DNA from: Pannonibacter carbonis
GTDB taxonomy: Bacteria; Pseudomonadota; Alphaproteobacteria; Rhizobiales; Stappiaceae
Assembly: GCF_003012935.1 (NCBI RefSeq)
Contig: NZ_PUDR01000005.1
Location: forward strand, 186,001-250,000
DNA length: 64,000 nt
Direction of reading: 5' to 3'
In this document: piece by piece, positions 43,901-57,292 of the stretch
How positions within the stretch are numbered: position 1 is the stretch's first letter
How the letters are laid out: each line of letters starts with the position of its first letter
Translations under genes and position numbers: made by a program
The notes under the pieces: generated by a model
Databases searched by the model: none
What the model saw: the letters and a program-made list of their open reading frames with translations, nothing else
Told to the model about the DNA's origin: nothing

Positions 43901-44794
43901 TCAGTGCGCGTGGACGCCGCCGCGCACCAGGGTCAGCGTGATCCAGCCGTTCTTCTCCCAGCGCCGCGCCAGACGGAAGCCTTGAGTGCTGTAGGCAAAC
44001 AGGATGCGCGGGCCATCCTCGATGCGCAGACCTGACAGGATCAGCGTCGCATCGGCAGTCATCCGCGCCGAGATCGACTTCGCCATCTGCATCAGCGGAC
44101 GGGCGAGGATGTTGGCGATGACCAGATCAAACGGACCGAACTCGGCAAAGCGCCGGTCCTCGACGCCCGCTGCCGTGAAGGTGCGGATGAGGTGGGGGAC
44201 CTCGTTGAGGACCGCATTCTGCTGTGCTGTCTGCGTGGCGACCGGATCGATATCGGTGGCGACAACAATCTGACGGGCAAGCTTGGCGGCGGCAATCGCC
44301 AGCACGCCGGTGCCGGTGCCAAGGTCCAGGATCCGGTCGAAGCGCCAGCGGCCGACCAGCCGGTCGATCTCGCGCAGGCAGCCTTCAGTGGTGCCGTGGT
44401 GACCGGTGCCAAAGGCAAGCGCTGCCTCGATCTCGATACCGATCATGCCCGAGCGCAGCTTGTCGCGGTCATGCGCCCCGTGAATGAGGAAACGGCCAGC
44501 TGCGACGGGGGCGAGGCCCTCAAGGCTTTTCTCGACCCAGTTGAGGTCCTCCAGCACCTCCGCCTGTGGAACGGCGTCAAAGGCATCAGCCCCGACCGTC
44601 GCCAGCAGCTCGGCAATCGCCTCGTCCGGCTCCATGCCGAATATCAGGATCTCGACCGCCCAGGTCTTGCCGTCCGGGGTGAACTCATAGACCGTGACCG
44701 GGTTACCCTCGTCCTCGAAGGCCTGCTCGATCACGCCATAGATGCGCTTGGCTTCCTGTTCGTCGGCGGTGATCCGTACCCTGACCGTCTGCAT
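43901..44794 (-). CDS. prmA: Ribosomal protein L11 methyltransferase
   Basis: PrmA trimethylates several amino groups of ribosomal protein L11. The 297 residues show an N-terminal substrate-recognition domain and a SAM-binding domain with AFGTGHHGTTEGCL, ILDLGTGTGVLAIAAAKL and VIANILARPL. GAGGAC precedes ATG 44794. It is downstream of the histidine kinase by ~90 bp and may be read from the same direction. Confidence 0.94.
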   Translation of the reverse strand: MQTVRVRITADEQEAKRIYGVIEQAFEDEGNPVTVYEFTPDGKTWAVEILIFGMEPDEAIAELLATVGADAFDAVPQAEVLEDLNWVEKSLEGLAPVAAGRFLIHGAHDRDKLRSGMIGIEIEAALAFGTGHHGTTEGCLREIDRLVGRWRFDRILDLGTGTGVLAIAAAKLARQIVVATDIDPVATQTAQQNAVLNEVPHLIRTFTAAGVEDRRFAEFGPFDLVIANILARPLMQMAKSISARMTADATLILSGLRIEDGPRILFAYSTQGFRLARRWEKNGWITLTLVRGGVHAH

Positions 44795-44882
44795 TCTGTC
44801 CTCGGAGTGTAGCAAGGGAAGCGCCGATATAACCGCCCCCCTGAAAAACAGCCAGCCCAAAGCGCCGGCAGATGCAACAGCG

Positions 44883-46208
44883 TCACGCTGCCGGCAGTTG
44901 CATGCGTGCGGTCAGCCCGCCACCGGGCGTATCCAGCAGATCCAGCCGTCCGCCGTGGCCTTCGGCAATGGCCCGGGCTGTGGCAAGACCAAGGCCGAAG
45001 CCAGTGCCCTGCCCCTCTCCCATCGTGCGGGCCGCATCGCCGCGCTCGAACGGCTCGATCAGGCGGTTCATTTCCTCGCGCGTCAGGCCAGGCCCATGAT
45101 CAACGACCTCGATCACGACCAGACCGTCCTTGCCTGAGGCCTTGACGTCGAGACCGCCGGCATGACGATGGGCGTTGTCGATCAGGTTGGACACCGCCCG
45201 CACAAGCTCGCTGACCCGGCCATTGACGACGAGCCCCGATGCGCAATGCAGCCCGAGCGCGATGTCCATGTCCTCATACTGGTCCTGCACCGACAGCAGC
45301 AGGCTGGGAAGGTCAACCGGCGCCGTGCGTTCTCCGGTGCGTCCTTCGCGCAGGAACGTCAATGCCCCGTTGATCTGCCCCTCCATGACGGACAGATCGG
45401 CCAGATTTCGGCTCTTGAGGTCTCCCTCCGGCATCAGGTCGAGGCGTAAACGCAAACGCGTCAGGGGCGTGCGCAAGTCATGCCCGATCGCCGCCAGCAT
45501 CCGCGTGCGGCGCTCGATGAGATCGCGGATGCGCACCTGCATCCGGTTGAAGGCGGCGGCGGCGGCCCGGACCTCGCGGGGGCCCTTTTCCGTCAGCGCT
45601 ACCGGTTCCCCCGGCCCTTCGCCGAACACAGAGACGGCACGCTCTAGCTCCGATAGAGGACGAACCAGGGTGCGGACAGCCCAGACCAGAAGCATGGCCA
45701 GGCTGAGGGCAAGAAACAGCAGGATCTGCAGGAACGGATTGCCCAGAAGCCCTCCGCCGCGCTTGGCCAGATGATCCGCCCGGATCCGGCTGCCATCGTC
45801 CAGGGCAATCTCAACCACCAGTTCCTTTTCCTGTCCCAGCGGCTGAGCGCCGAGAAGTCGCATGCCGTTTGTCAGATCCACCGGCACCAGAGGATGAAGC
45901 AAAATGCCCTCCGGAACGCCCAGCACCGGATCTCCAGGCGGCACGAGGTCTATGTGAAAGTGCCGGTTGGCCGCATTCAACGCATCAACAAGGCCCGGCC
46001 GTTCGGCCTGAGCAGCCTCGTTCAGTGTCTGCAACGCACTCCCGAGCATCAAAAGCTCGGAAATAGACCGGGCGTGCTGGGGTACGGGCCGAAGCAAAAC
46101 AAAAAACGCAAAAACAAAGGTAGTGATCAGCACCAAGGCGGATATCATCACCAGCATGACCTGAGAGGCGATGCGATCCGGCCAGAAATACTCCTTCAGC
46201 GGCTTCAC
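44883..46208 (-). CDS. Sensor histidine kinase (OmpR-partner type)
   Basis: A 441-residue membrane kinase: TM1 ~16-39, a ~115-residue periplasmic sensor, TM2 ~158-178, HAMP ~180-232, HisKA with His243 in IGHDLRTPLTRLRLR and HATPase with NLIDNAHRHAG, VDHGPGL and GTGFGLGLA. Its ATG overlaps the regulator's stop by 4 bp. The overall look is EnvZ-like, but the ligand is unknown. Confidence 0.92.
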   Translation of the reverse strand: MKPLKEYFWPDRIASQVMLVMISALVLITTFVFAFFVLLRPVPQHARSISELLMLGSALQTLNEAAQAERPGLVDALNAANRHFHIDLVPPGDPVLGVPEGILLHPLVPVDLTNGMRLLGAQPLGQEKELVVEIALDDGSRIRADHLAKRGGGLLGNPFLQILLFLALSLAMLLVWAVRTLVRPLSELERAVSVFGEGPGEPVALTEKGPREVRAAAAAFNRMQVRIRDLIERRTRMLAAIGHDLRTPLTRLRLRLDLMPEGDLKSRNLADLSVMEGQINGALTFLREGRTGERTAPVDLPSLLLSVQDQYEDMDIALGLHCASGLVVNGRVSELVRAVSNLIDNAHRHAGGLDVKASGKDGLVVIEVVDHGPGLTREEMNRLIEPFERGDAARTMGEGQGTGFGLGLATARAIAEGHGGRLDLLDTPGGGLTARMQLPAA

Positions 46209-46966
46209 GCGACACTCACTTCGGCGACAAATTCATAACCGCCGGCCCGCACCGTCCGGATATATTGACCGCCGCTCGATGAGGGTTCGAGCTTGGAACG
46301 CAGGCGGCTGACAAGAATGTCGATGTTGCGGCCCGTCGAACTGATGTTCACACCTGTCGTCAGGTCCACCAGTTGTTCGCGGCTGAGCACGCGGCCAGGG
46401 CGCTCGCAGAACACCTGAAGCAAGGCCAGCTCGGCCGGGGTCAGGGTCACAATGGCCCCTTGCCGGTTGTGCAGGCTGTGCGCGACGCAATCGAGCACCC
46501 AGCCATCGAACCCGAGCTTTCGCGCATGCAGCGAGGGCGCAACCGAGCCGAGCTCCATCCGGCGGAACAGGGCACGGATGCGAGCGATCAGTTCACGGGG
46601 GTTGAACGGCTTGGCAAGATAGTCATCCGCGCCGACCTCAAGCCCGATCACCCTGTCGAAGTCGTCGGACTTGGCCGAGACAATGATGATCGGGATGGCA
46701 CTGGAGGCGCGCAGGCGGTGGCAGATGCTGAGGCCGTCTTCCCCCGGCAGCATCAGGTCGAGCACGACGAGGTCGACCCGGCTCGTTTCCATAAGCCGTT
46801 CCATTTCGACGCCATTGCGGGCGAGCGAGACGCGCCAGCCATGCGCCGTCAGATGCTGCTCCATCAGACAACCGATTTCGGGATCATCCTCGACGATCAG
46901 CACATGTTGACTGACCTGATGGGCCGCGCCCGACCGGGCAACCTGAAGGGAGACGGCGTCTTTCAT
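46205..46966 (-). CDS. OmpR-family response regulator
   Basis: A 253-residue regulator with a receiver domain (VLIVEDDPEIG, phospho-acceptor Asp70 in VVLDLMLPGEDG, Lys in YLAKPFNP) and a winged-helix trans_reg_C domain (RVLSREQLVDLTTG, SRLRSKLEP, YIRTVRAGGYEF). It is translated with the kinase (4-bp overlap). It starts 42 bp after the UvrD stop, so it could be read from the helicase promoter too. Confidence 0.93.
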   Translation of the reverse strand: MKDAVSLQVARSGAAHQVSQHVLIVEDDPEIGCLMEQHLTAHGWRVSLARNGVEMERLMETSRVDLVVLDLMLPGEDGLSICHRLRASSAIPIIIVSAKSDDFDRVIGLEVGADDYLAKPFNPRELIARIRALFRRMELGSVAPSLHARKLGFDGWVLDCVAHSLHNRQGAIVTLTPAELALLQVFCERPGRVLSREQLVDLTTGVNISSTGRNIDILVSRLRSKLEPSSSGGQYIRTVRAGGYEFVAEVSVA

Positions 46967-47008
46967 GCAACAGATCCAAACGTCGCCGGCGCTTCCGTCG
47001 GCCTTTGC

Positions 47009-49480
47009 TCAATGGCGCTCGACAAAACTGTCAATCACCCGCTTCTCGCCGGCCTTCTCGAAATCGATCGTGAGCTTGTTGCCCTCGATGGCCGTGATGC
47101 GACCATAGCCGAACTTGATGTGAAACACCCGCTCGCCTTTTTCAAAACTCGACGGGGTCTCGGATGTGGAGCGGGCAACCAGTTGCCCCTCGATGGTCAG
47201 AGGCCCTTGCGCCCTCGTGCGGGAAGAGCGCATGTCGGATCGGTTGCCATGGTCCTGGCTGCCCGCCTCACGCGCACGCTGCGCCCGCTGCCAGCCAGGC
47301 GTCGAGTAGGTATTCTGGAACGGATCGCGGGCATCGAAGCGGGAGACGCCATAGGCGTTGCCGCCGCCATAGCCGCCACCGCTGTAGCCACCATAGCGGG
47401 TGGAACTTTCGACCACCTCGACGTGCTTTTCAGGCAGCTCGTCCAGGAAGCGCGAGGGGATGCCGGACTGCCACGAGCCGTGGATGCGGCGGTTGGAGGC
47501 AAACCAGATCTTGGCCCGCTTGCGCGCCCGGGTGATGCCGACATAGGCCAGACGCCGCTCTTCCTCGAGGCCGGCCCTGCCGCTTTCATCCAGCGCGCGC
47601 TGATGCGGGAACAGCCCCTCCTCCCAGCCCGGCAGGAACACGGTGTCGAACTCCAGCCCCTTGGCCGAATGCAGCGTCATGATCGAGACCGCATCGGCGG
47701 CATCGGCCGAATCCCGGTCCATCACCAGCGCGATGTGTTCAAGGAAGCCCGGCAGGGACTCGAACTCCTCCATCGAGCGGACGAGTTCCTTCAGGTTGTC
47801 GAGACGGCCCGGCGCTTCGGCAGACCGGTCCAGCCGCCACATCTCGGTGTAGCCGCTCTCGTCCAGGATGATCTCGGCCAGTTCCGAGTGCTTCATGTGA
47901 ACAAGCTGCGCCCGCCAGCGGTCGAGGCTGGCAATGAGATCGGACAGCGCCTTGCGTGCCTTCGGCTTCAGCTCTTCCGTGCGGCAGAGCTGCGTGGCGG
48001 CCTCCAGCAGCGGGATGCGGCTGGCGCGGGCCAGTTCATGCACCAGCTTGAGGCTGGCCTCGCCGAGGCCACGCTTCGGCGTGTTGACGATACGCTCGAA
48101 GGCCAGATCATCCGCCGGCTGCACCACGCAGCGGAAATAGGCCATCGCATCGCGGATCTCGAGCCGTTCATAGAAGCGCGGGCCACCGATGACCCGGTAG
48201 TTGAGACCGAGCGTGACGAACCGGTCTTCGAACTCGCGCATCTGGAACGACGCGCGCACAAGAATGGCCATCTGGTTGAGCGAATGGCCCTGGTTCTGCA
48301 GCGCCTCGATCTCCTCGCCAATGGAGCGGGCTTCCTCTTCCGAATCCCAGGACGAGGCCACCGTGACCGCTTCGGCTTCCGGGTCCTTGTCGTCGGTGAA
48401 CAGCGTCTTGCCGAGACGGCCCTCGTTGTGGGCGATCAGATGCGAGGCCGCGCCCAGGATGTGGCTGGTGGAGCGGTAGTTGCGCTCGAGGCGGACCACG
48501 ACGGCGCCGGGGAAGTCGTGCTCGAAGCGCAGGATGTTGTCCACTTCCGCGCCGCGCCAGCCGTAGATCGACTGGTCGTCGTCGCCGACGCAGCAGACGT
48601 TGGAATTGCCCTGCGCCAGCAGTCGCAGCCACAGATACTGGGCGATGTTGGTGTCCTGGTACTCATCGACCAGCATGTAGCGGAAGCGGCGCTGGTAGTC
48701 CTTCAGAACGTCCGGCTGCGTCTTGAACAGCGTGATGCAATGCAGCAGCAGGTCGCCGAAATCGGCCGCGTTCAGCACCGACAGGCGGTCCTGGTATTCG
48801 GCATAGAGCTTGCGGCCCTTGCCATTGCCGAAGGCGCGCGCCTCGCCCTCCGGGATGTCTTTCGGCGTCAGGCCGCGGTTCTTCCAGCTGTCGACCACGG
48901 AGGCGAACATGCGCGCGGTCCAGCGCTTTTCGTCGAGGCCCTCGGCCTGGATCACCTGTTTCATCAGGCGCAGCTGGTCATCGGTGTCTAGGATCGAGAA
49001 GCCCGACTTGAGGCCGACCAGCTCGGCGTGGTTGCGCAGGATCTTGACGCAGATCGAATGGAACGTGCCGAGCCAGGCCATGCCCTCGACGCCCGGGCCG
49101 ATGTAATGGGCGATGCGCTCCTTCATCTCCCGCGCGGCCTTGTTGGTGAAGGTGACGGCGAGGATCTGCGACGGCCAGGCGTGCTGGGTGGCAAGGATAT
49201 GCGCGATGCGGGTGGTCAGCACCCGGGTCTTGCCGGTGCCGGCGCCAGCCAGCACCAGAACCGGGCCATCGACGGTTTCCACCGCCAGCCGCTGTTCCGG
49301 ATTGAGACCGGCAAGATAGTCAGCGGCCGCCGCCTGGGGCGTCGCCTGCCGCGCCGCGAGCGCCCGGGCAGCAATGCCGCCGCCCTGTGGCCGATGGGCG
49401 GGCGCGGGCGCTGACGGACCCTGGTCATAGGCCGCGTCGATTTCGCTCCAGTCGTCGGAAAATCCCGTGGGCACGCTCAT
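47009..49480 (-). CDS. UvrD/PcrA-type ATP-dependent DNA helicase
   Basis: An 823-residue SF1A helicase for nucleotide-excision and mismatch repair. Motifs: Walker A AGAGTGKT (~78-85), DEYQDTN, QSIYGWRGA, RNYRS, LHSAKGLEFD and YVGITRARKR. The C-terminus has a Gly/Tyr-rich linker (YGGYSGGGYGGG) and a tudor-like end (GERVFHIKFGYGRITAIEGNK), seen in PcrA/UvrD. The first ~55 residues are a low-complexity extension. Start ATG 49480 lies after a weak GGGATGG. Confidence 0.94.
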   Translation of the reverse strand: MSVPTGFSDDWSEIDAAYDQGPSAPAPAHRPQGGGIAARALAARQATPQAAAADYLAGLNPEQRLAVETVDGPVLVLAGAGTGKTRVLTTRIAHILATQHAWPSQILAVTFTNKAAREMKERIAHYIGPGVEGMAWLGTFHSICVKILRNHAELVGLKSGFSILDTDDQLRLMKQVIQAEGLDEKRWTARMFASVVDSWKNRGLTPKDIPEGEARAFGNGKGRKLYAEYQDRLSVLNAADFGDLLLHCITLFKTQPDVLKDYQRRFRYMLVDEYQDTNIAQYLWLRLLAQGNSNVCCVGDDDQSIYGWRGAEVDNILRFEHDFPGAVVVRLERNYRSTSHILGAASHLIAHNEGRLGKTLFTDDKDPEAEAVTVASSWDSEEEARSIGEEIEALQNQGHSLNQMAILVRASFQMREFEDRFVTLGLNYRVIGGPRFYERLEIRDAMAYFRCVVQPADDLAFERIVNTPKRGLGEASLKLVHELARASRIPLLEAATQLCRTEELKPKARKALSDLIASLDRWRAQLVHMKHSELAEIILDESGYTEMWRLDRSAEAPGRLDNLKELVRSMEEFESLPGFLEHIALVMDRDSADAADAVSIMTLHSAKGLEFDTVFLPGWEEGLFPHQRALDESGRAGLEEERRLAYVGITRARKRAKIWFASNRRIHGSWQSGIPSRFLDELPEKHVEVVESSTRYGGYSGGGYGGGNAYGVSRFDARDPFQNTYSTPGWQRAQRAREAGSQDHGNRSDMRSSRTRAQGPLTIEGQLVARSTSETPSSFEKGERVFHIKFGYGRITAIEGNKLTIDFEKAGEKRVIDSFVERH

Positions 49481-49653
49481 CCATCCCGCCGCATGTGGTT
49501 ACCTGTGGAGAACAATATAGCAACAATGACGGCAAGAGCGAGGCGGCTGGGTGTGTTTTCCCGTGGTGTGACGGGGGTGGTGGACTGCATGGAACGTGCA
49601 CAAACACGAAAGGCACGACAAGATTGCAGAGAGGCTATCGGCAGGGATCCGTG

Positions 49654-49938
49654 ATGTATCACGTCTACATTCTCGCCAGTCGCATGCATGGAACGCTCTA
49701 TGTCGGCGTGACGAATGATCTTCCACGCCGCGTGGACGAGCACAGGCAAGGTGTGGGCTCACGCTTCACACGGGAGCATGGCGTCTCACGGCTCGTCTTC
49801 TACGAAGGCTTCGAGGATGTGGAGGCCGCAATCGCTGCCGAAAAGCGGTTGAAGCGATGGCATCGGGCCTGGAAGGTTCAGCTGGTCGAGCGGACCAATC
49901 CGCTCTGGAAGGACCTCTCTCTTGAGCTGAACATGTAA
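49654..49938 (+). CDS. GIY-YIG nuclease-like protein
   Basis: A 94-residue stand-alone GIY-YIG domain: YHVYILASRMHGTLYVGVTN carries the Y-I-L/Y-V-G signature, the helix has the conserved Arg (LPRRVDEH), and FYEGFEDVEAAIAAEKRLKRW has the expected Glu. Single-domain members are common and mostly of unknown role. AGGGATCC precedes the ATG. It lies between uvrD and a pair of long palindromes, with no integrase around. Confidence 0.88.
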   Translation: MYHVYILASRMHGTLYVGVTNDLPRRVDEHRQGVGSRFTREHGVSRLVFYEGFEDVEAAIAAEKRLKRWHRAWKVQLVERTNPLWKDLSLELNM

Positions 49939-49948
49939 TCCACCTTCC

Positions 49949-50140
49949 GTGTCACCCCGGACGCAGCGAAGCGGAGATCCGGGGCCTACTCGTTTGCAGA
50001 GCAATGGAGACGGGCACAGTCGCGCAACAAGCTGCCGAGAGGATACGCTCTGCCGTTGCAACGCTGAAGTACACGCAGCACCGCTCTGGAAGCGAGTAGG
50101 CCCCGGCTCTCGCGTTGCTCGGCCGGGGTGACACGGAGAG
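49949..50140. repeat. ~190-bp palindromic element, copy A
   Basis: The element begins GTGTCACCCCGG and ends CCGGGGTGACAC plus GGAGAG. Inside, GGGGCCTACTCG is matched by CGAGTAGGCCCC. So the RNA or single strand could fold end to end. The sequence between the arms is shared almost exactly with copy B. It is non-coding despite long open frames. Confidence 0.85.
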
Positions 50141-50193
50141 GGTGTCGCTCCCATGCGGCATGTGCCGTCGCGCCGAGAATGCCCCTGACCGAA

Positions 50194-50386
50194 GTGTCAC
50201 CCCGGACGAGAGCGAAGCGGAGATCCGGGGCCTACTCGTTTGCAGAGCAATGGAGACGGGCACAGTCGCGCAACAAGCTACCGAGAGGATACGCTCTGCC
50301 GTTGCAACGCTGAAGTACACGCAGCACCGCTCTGGAAGCGAGTAGGCCCCGGCTCTCGCGTTGCTCGGCCGGGGTGACACGGAGAG
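50194..50386. repeat. ~190-bp palindromic element, copy B
   Basis: Near-identical to copy A in the same orientation; differences seen by eye are an inserted base pair region near the left arm (GGACGAGAGCG against GGACGCAGCG) and one change in the middle. A remnant of the right arm, GGGGTGACACGGAGAG, recurs at 50401-50416, just before ligA. The 54 bp between copies and the 44 bp after hold no gene. Confidence 0.85.
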
Positions 50387-50460
50387 GAGTTGCGCGGGCC
50401 GGGGTGACACGGAGAGCGGGATGGCCGGAGAGGCTTGAACGGCGAAGACGATCAAGTCCC

Positions 50461-54322
<3,862 letters not shown>

Positions 54323-54360
54323 GGAAGGTGCCCCGCCCCTTCAGTCCCAGACGTCCTAAA

Positions 54361-55212
54361 TCAGAACAGCTTGACGCCCTGGAACGCCTTGCTGATCCAG
54401 CTGCTGCGATTTTCTGACGGCTCATAGCCACCCTTCTGCAGCAGCGAATAGGAATCCTTGTACCACTGGCTATCGGGATAATTGTGACCGAGAATTGCAG
54501 CCGCAGTCTGCGCTTCAGTTACAACACCAAGCGCGTAATAGGACTCGGTCAAGCGGGCCAGCGCCTCCTCGACATGACGCGTGGTCTGGTAGTTGATCAC
54601 GACCGACTTGAAGCGGTTGATCGACGCAATGTAGTTGCGCTTTTCGAGATAGTAGCGCCCGACCTGCATTTCCTTGCCGGCAAGCTGGTCATAGGCAACC
54701 AGCAGCTTCGACTTGGCGTCCGCGGTGTATTCGCTGTCAGGATAGCGGGTCACCAGTTCATTAAGCGCGGACGCAGCCCGCTCTGTGATGCGCTGGTCGC
54801 GTGAGATATCCGGGATCTGGCGGTAGTAGGACTGACCGATAAGATAGAGCGCATAAGGCATATCCGCGCTGCCAGGATAGAGCGTGTTGAACCGCTCGGC
54901 GGCTGTGATCGCTTCCGGGTAACGGCCCAGCGAGAAGTTGATGAAAGCCAGGTTCATCAGCGATTTCTTGGCGAACTCGGAATAGGGATAAAGCTTGTCG
55001 AGTTCGGTAAACTTCTTGCCGGCATCCGACAGGCGGCCAGCATTGCGCAAGGCAAGGCCTTCGTTGAACAGGACCTCGGCCGGCGTGTCATCAAGGGCCA
55101 GGTCATCGTCATCTTTCGATGCACAGGCCGTCAGCACCAGGGCGGTGGCCAACAGCAGGGAGTGGAGGAGGATCGTCTTCCTGCGCGGACGCTTGCCTGT
55201 CCCGGTCGCCAT
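54361..55212 (-). CDS. bamD: Outer-membrane assembly lipoprotein BamD
   Basis: Essential Bam-complex lipoprotein that helps fold beta-barrel proteins into the outer membrane. The 283 residues show a lipobox (VLTAC, Cys30) after a long signal sequence with an Arg/Lys-rich n-region, then five TPR-like repeats, including PAEVLFNEGLALRNAGRLSDA and GRYPEAITAAERFNTLYPGS. The start is not sharp: ATG 55212 is used; GTG 55224 and TTG 55233 are possible. Upstream is the unusual 249-bp tandem array, not the usual short lpxC-bamD spacer. Confidence 0.94.
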   Translation of the reverse strand: MATGTGKRPRRKTILLHSLLLATALVLTACASKDDDDLALDDTPAEVLFNEGLALRNAGRLSDAGKKFTELDKLYPYSEFAKKSLMNLAFINFSLGRYPEAITAAERFNTLYPGSADMPYALYLIGQSYYRQIPDISRDQRITERAASALNELVTRYPDSEYTADAKSKLLVAYDQLAGKEMQVGRYYLEKRNYIASINRFKSVVINYQTTRHVEEALARLTESYYALGVVTEAQTAAAILGHNYPDSQWYKDSYSLLQKGGYEPSENRSSWISKAFQGVKLF

Positions 55213-55554
55213 GTTGTCCAGCACGCCTTCCAACTCCTTGCCCAGGACCCCGCCCGCGAACCGGCCACATTGACCGGACTGGAACGGCTCCGTCGTATTG
55301 ATGCGTGATCGATTGCCGATCAGGTGCCAGCACCGGAGCGGAAATCGATCTGGCAGATTTCATCTCGCCAGTCAGGCAAGGCTTAAGCTGCCGCGTGGCA
55401 AATGCCAACCCTTTTCCAAGGCAAGGCTTTTACCGGATCACGACGGGACCTGCCACGCCATGTGTTCAATTTTTGAAGCTTTTTTGTGGCGAACGGGCAG
55501 CGCGGGCCGATTTGCCCGATTGCGGGGCCGGACGCAGGCCCGCGTTCCCCCGGT
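55213..55554. other. bamD upstream region
   Basis: No gene is seen. An AT-rich patch around 55465-55490 (TTCAATTTTTGAAGC then TTTTTT) is the best place for a bamD promoter on the minus strand, since the tandem array separates bamD from lpxC. Confidence 0.35.
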
Positions 55555-56198
55555 CGTCATGCCATGACTTGATCATGGCATCCAGGCCGTTGCGTGAATG
55601 CGCGGGGAGCCTAACGAGGCGGGCTGCAGGAGCAACCGGGCGAAGCTGATCGTGTGGAGACGGCACGGCATGGATGCCATGGCCCGGCCATGGCATGACG
55701 AAGGATGGGGTGTTGCTGGGGGCTCAGCTTGCGGAGCCTTGCAGGCTGGGTGTGCTGGGCGGATCGGCGTCCGGGGGCGGATGGGGACCCGTGTTCCCTC
55801 CGTCGTCAAGCCATGACTTGATCATGGCATCAATGCCGTTGCCTGAATGCACGGGGAGCCTAACGAGGCGGGCTGCAGGAGCAACTGGGCGAAGCCGATC
55901 GTGTGGAGAGTGCACGGCATGGATACCATGGCCAGGCCATGGCATGACGAAGGATGGGGTGTTGCTGGGGGCTCAGCTTGCGGAGCCTTGCAGGCTGGGT
56001 GTGCTGGGCGGATCGGCGTCCGGGGGCGGATGGGGACCCGTGTTCCCTCCGTCGTCAAGCCATGACTTGATCATGGCATCAATGCCGTTGCCTGAATGCA
56101 CGGGGAGCCTAACGAGGCGGGCTGCAGGAGCAACTGGGCGAAGCCGATCGTGTGGAGAGGACACGGCATGGATGCCATGGCCAGGCCATGGCATGACG
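55555..56198. repeat. 249-bp tandem array with three 146-bp palindromic elements
   Basis: Three elements, 55555-55700, 55804-55949 and 56053-56198, each start near CGTCATGCCATG or CGTCAAGCCATG and end CATGGCATGACG, so the ends are inverted repeats. Inner pairs include CCATGA/TCATGG and ATGGCATCCA/TGGATGCCAT. A 103-bp spacer repeats between them, giving a period of exactly 249 bp. Units 55701-55949 and 55950-56198 differ by only three bases by eye. Because 249 is divisible by three, open frames run through the array, but their repeats look non-coding. It sits between lpxC and bamD, inside the region transcribed toward bamD. Confidence 0.92.
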
Positions 56199-56220
56199 GC
56201 GGAGGGGGCTGGTCAGTCGA

Positions 56221-57174
56221 TCAGGAGACGTCGGGGCCGAAGGCGGCGGCGGCGAGGGCCGGGCGGCCGGCGGACTGGCTGTTGTCGCGCCAGACCGGGG
56301 CTTCGACGATCTCGAAACTGTCCTTGGGCGCGCGCGTGAACAGTTCTTCCAGGATGGCGTGGTTCATCTTGTGGCCGCCCTTGAAGGAGCGGTAGATGCC
56401 AAGAATCGGCAGGCCGGCAAGGGCGAGGTCACCCACGGCATCCAGCGCCTTGTGGCGGACGAATTCGTCCGGCCAGCGGGTGCCTTCCGGGTTGAGCACG
56501 CGGTCTTCGGCGATAGCGACTGAATTCTCCAGCGACGAGCCAAGGGCAAAGCCCATGGCCCAGAGCTTCTCGACATCCTTGACCTGGCCAAAAGTGCGCG
56601 CACGGGCCAGTTCCTTGCGGAAAACGTCCGGGGTGAGATCGCGGGCAAAGGTCTGGCGACCGATCAGGGCGCCGTCGAATTCGATGGTGACTTCAAAGCG
56701 GGTGCCGTCGTAGGGCAGCAACTCGCACCAGGCCGAACCGGCGTCGATCCGCACCGGCTTCTTGATCCGCAGATAGCGGCGGCCGCGATCAAGGCGCTTC
56801 AGACCGACCTGGTCAATGGCCTCGACAAACGGAGCGCTGCTGCCGTCCATGATCGGCATTTCCGGGCCGTCCATCTCGACCACCACGTTGTCAACGCCGA
56901 GCGCGATGAGCGCAGCCATCAGATGCTCGACCGTGGAGACGCCGTTGCGGGCCGGATCGGCGATCACGGTGCACAGCGCCGTGGCCGTCACCTGGTCCCA
57001 GCGGGCGGGAATGGCCCGGGCACTGTCCTGCGCATCGCAGCGGGTGAAGACAATCCCGGTTCCCGCATCTGCAGGAAGGAGGGTGACACTCGCCGGCTTG
57101 CCAGAATGGACACCAACCCCGGTAAGGGTGACCTGATCGGCCAGGGTCGTCTGGAAGTCGGTGCGGTGGGTCAT
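56221..57174 (-). CDS. lpxC: UDP-3-O-acyl-N-acetylglucosamine deacetylase
   Basis: LpxC is the zinc-dependent committed step of lipid A synthesis. The 317 residues show GVGVHSGKPASVTLLPA, the zinc ligand His in STVEHLMAAL, the DGSSAPFVEAI segment and FKGGHKMNHAILEEL with further zinc/catalytic His. It ends 22 bp before the 249-bp array; ftsZ is upstream on the same strand. Confidence 0.96.
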   Translation of the reverse strand: MTHRTDFQTTLADQVTLTGVGVHSGKPASVTLLPADAGTGIVFTRCDAQDSARAIPARWDQVTATALCTVIADPARNGVSTVEHLMAALIALGVDNVVVEMDGPEMPIMDGSSAPFVEAIDQVGLKRLDRGRRYLRIKKPVRIDAGSAWCELLPYDGTRFEVTIEFDGALIGRQTFARDLTPDVFRKELARARTFGQVKDVEKLWAMGFALGSSLENSVAIAEDRVLNPEGTRWPDEFVRHKALDAVGDLALAGLPILGIYRSFKGGHKMNHAILEELFTRAPKDSFEIVEAPVWRDNSQSAGRPALAAAAFGPDVS

Positions 57175-57292
57175 GAACGATGCCTTGCTTCGGTCCGGCG
57201 CCTCAAGAACCGCAAGCTTTACGCAAGCTTGATAGGGTCTGTTAACGCTCTGCGATCTGGCCGAACAATAGACCCGGGCGATCTATGACCGA

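Noticed and set aside
46373-48991. 872-codon plus-strand frame opposite the helicase and regulator
   Set aside because: It crosses two genes with complete domain motifs on the minus strand and shows no protein family features.
55555-56198. Tandem array considered as a CRISPR
   Set aside because: Units of 249 bp with near-identical spacer parts and palindromic elements do not fit short repeats with unique spacers, and no cas genes are present.
55674-56339. Open frame of 221 codons with 83-residue repeats, a possible repeat protein
   Set aside because: The period of 249 bp is divisible by three, so any open frame repeats; frames are open on both strands, the underlying DNA is palindromic and the product is low-complexity.
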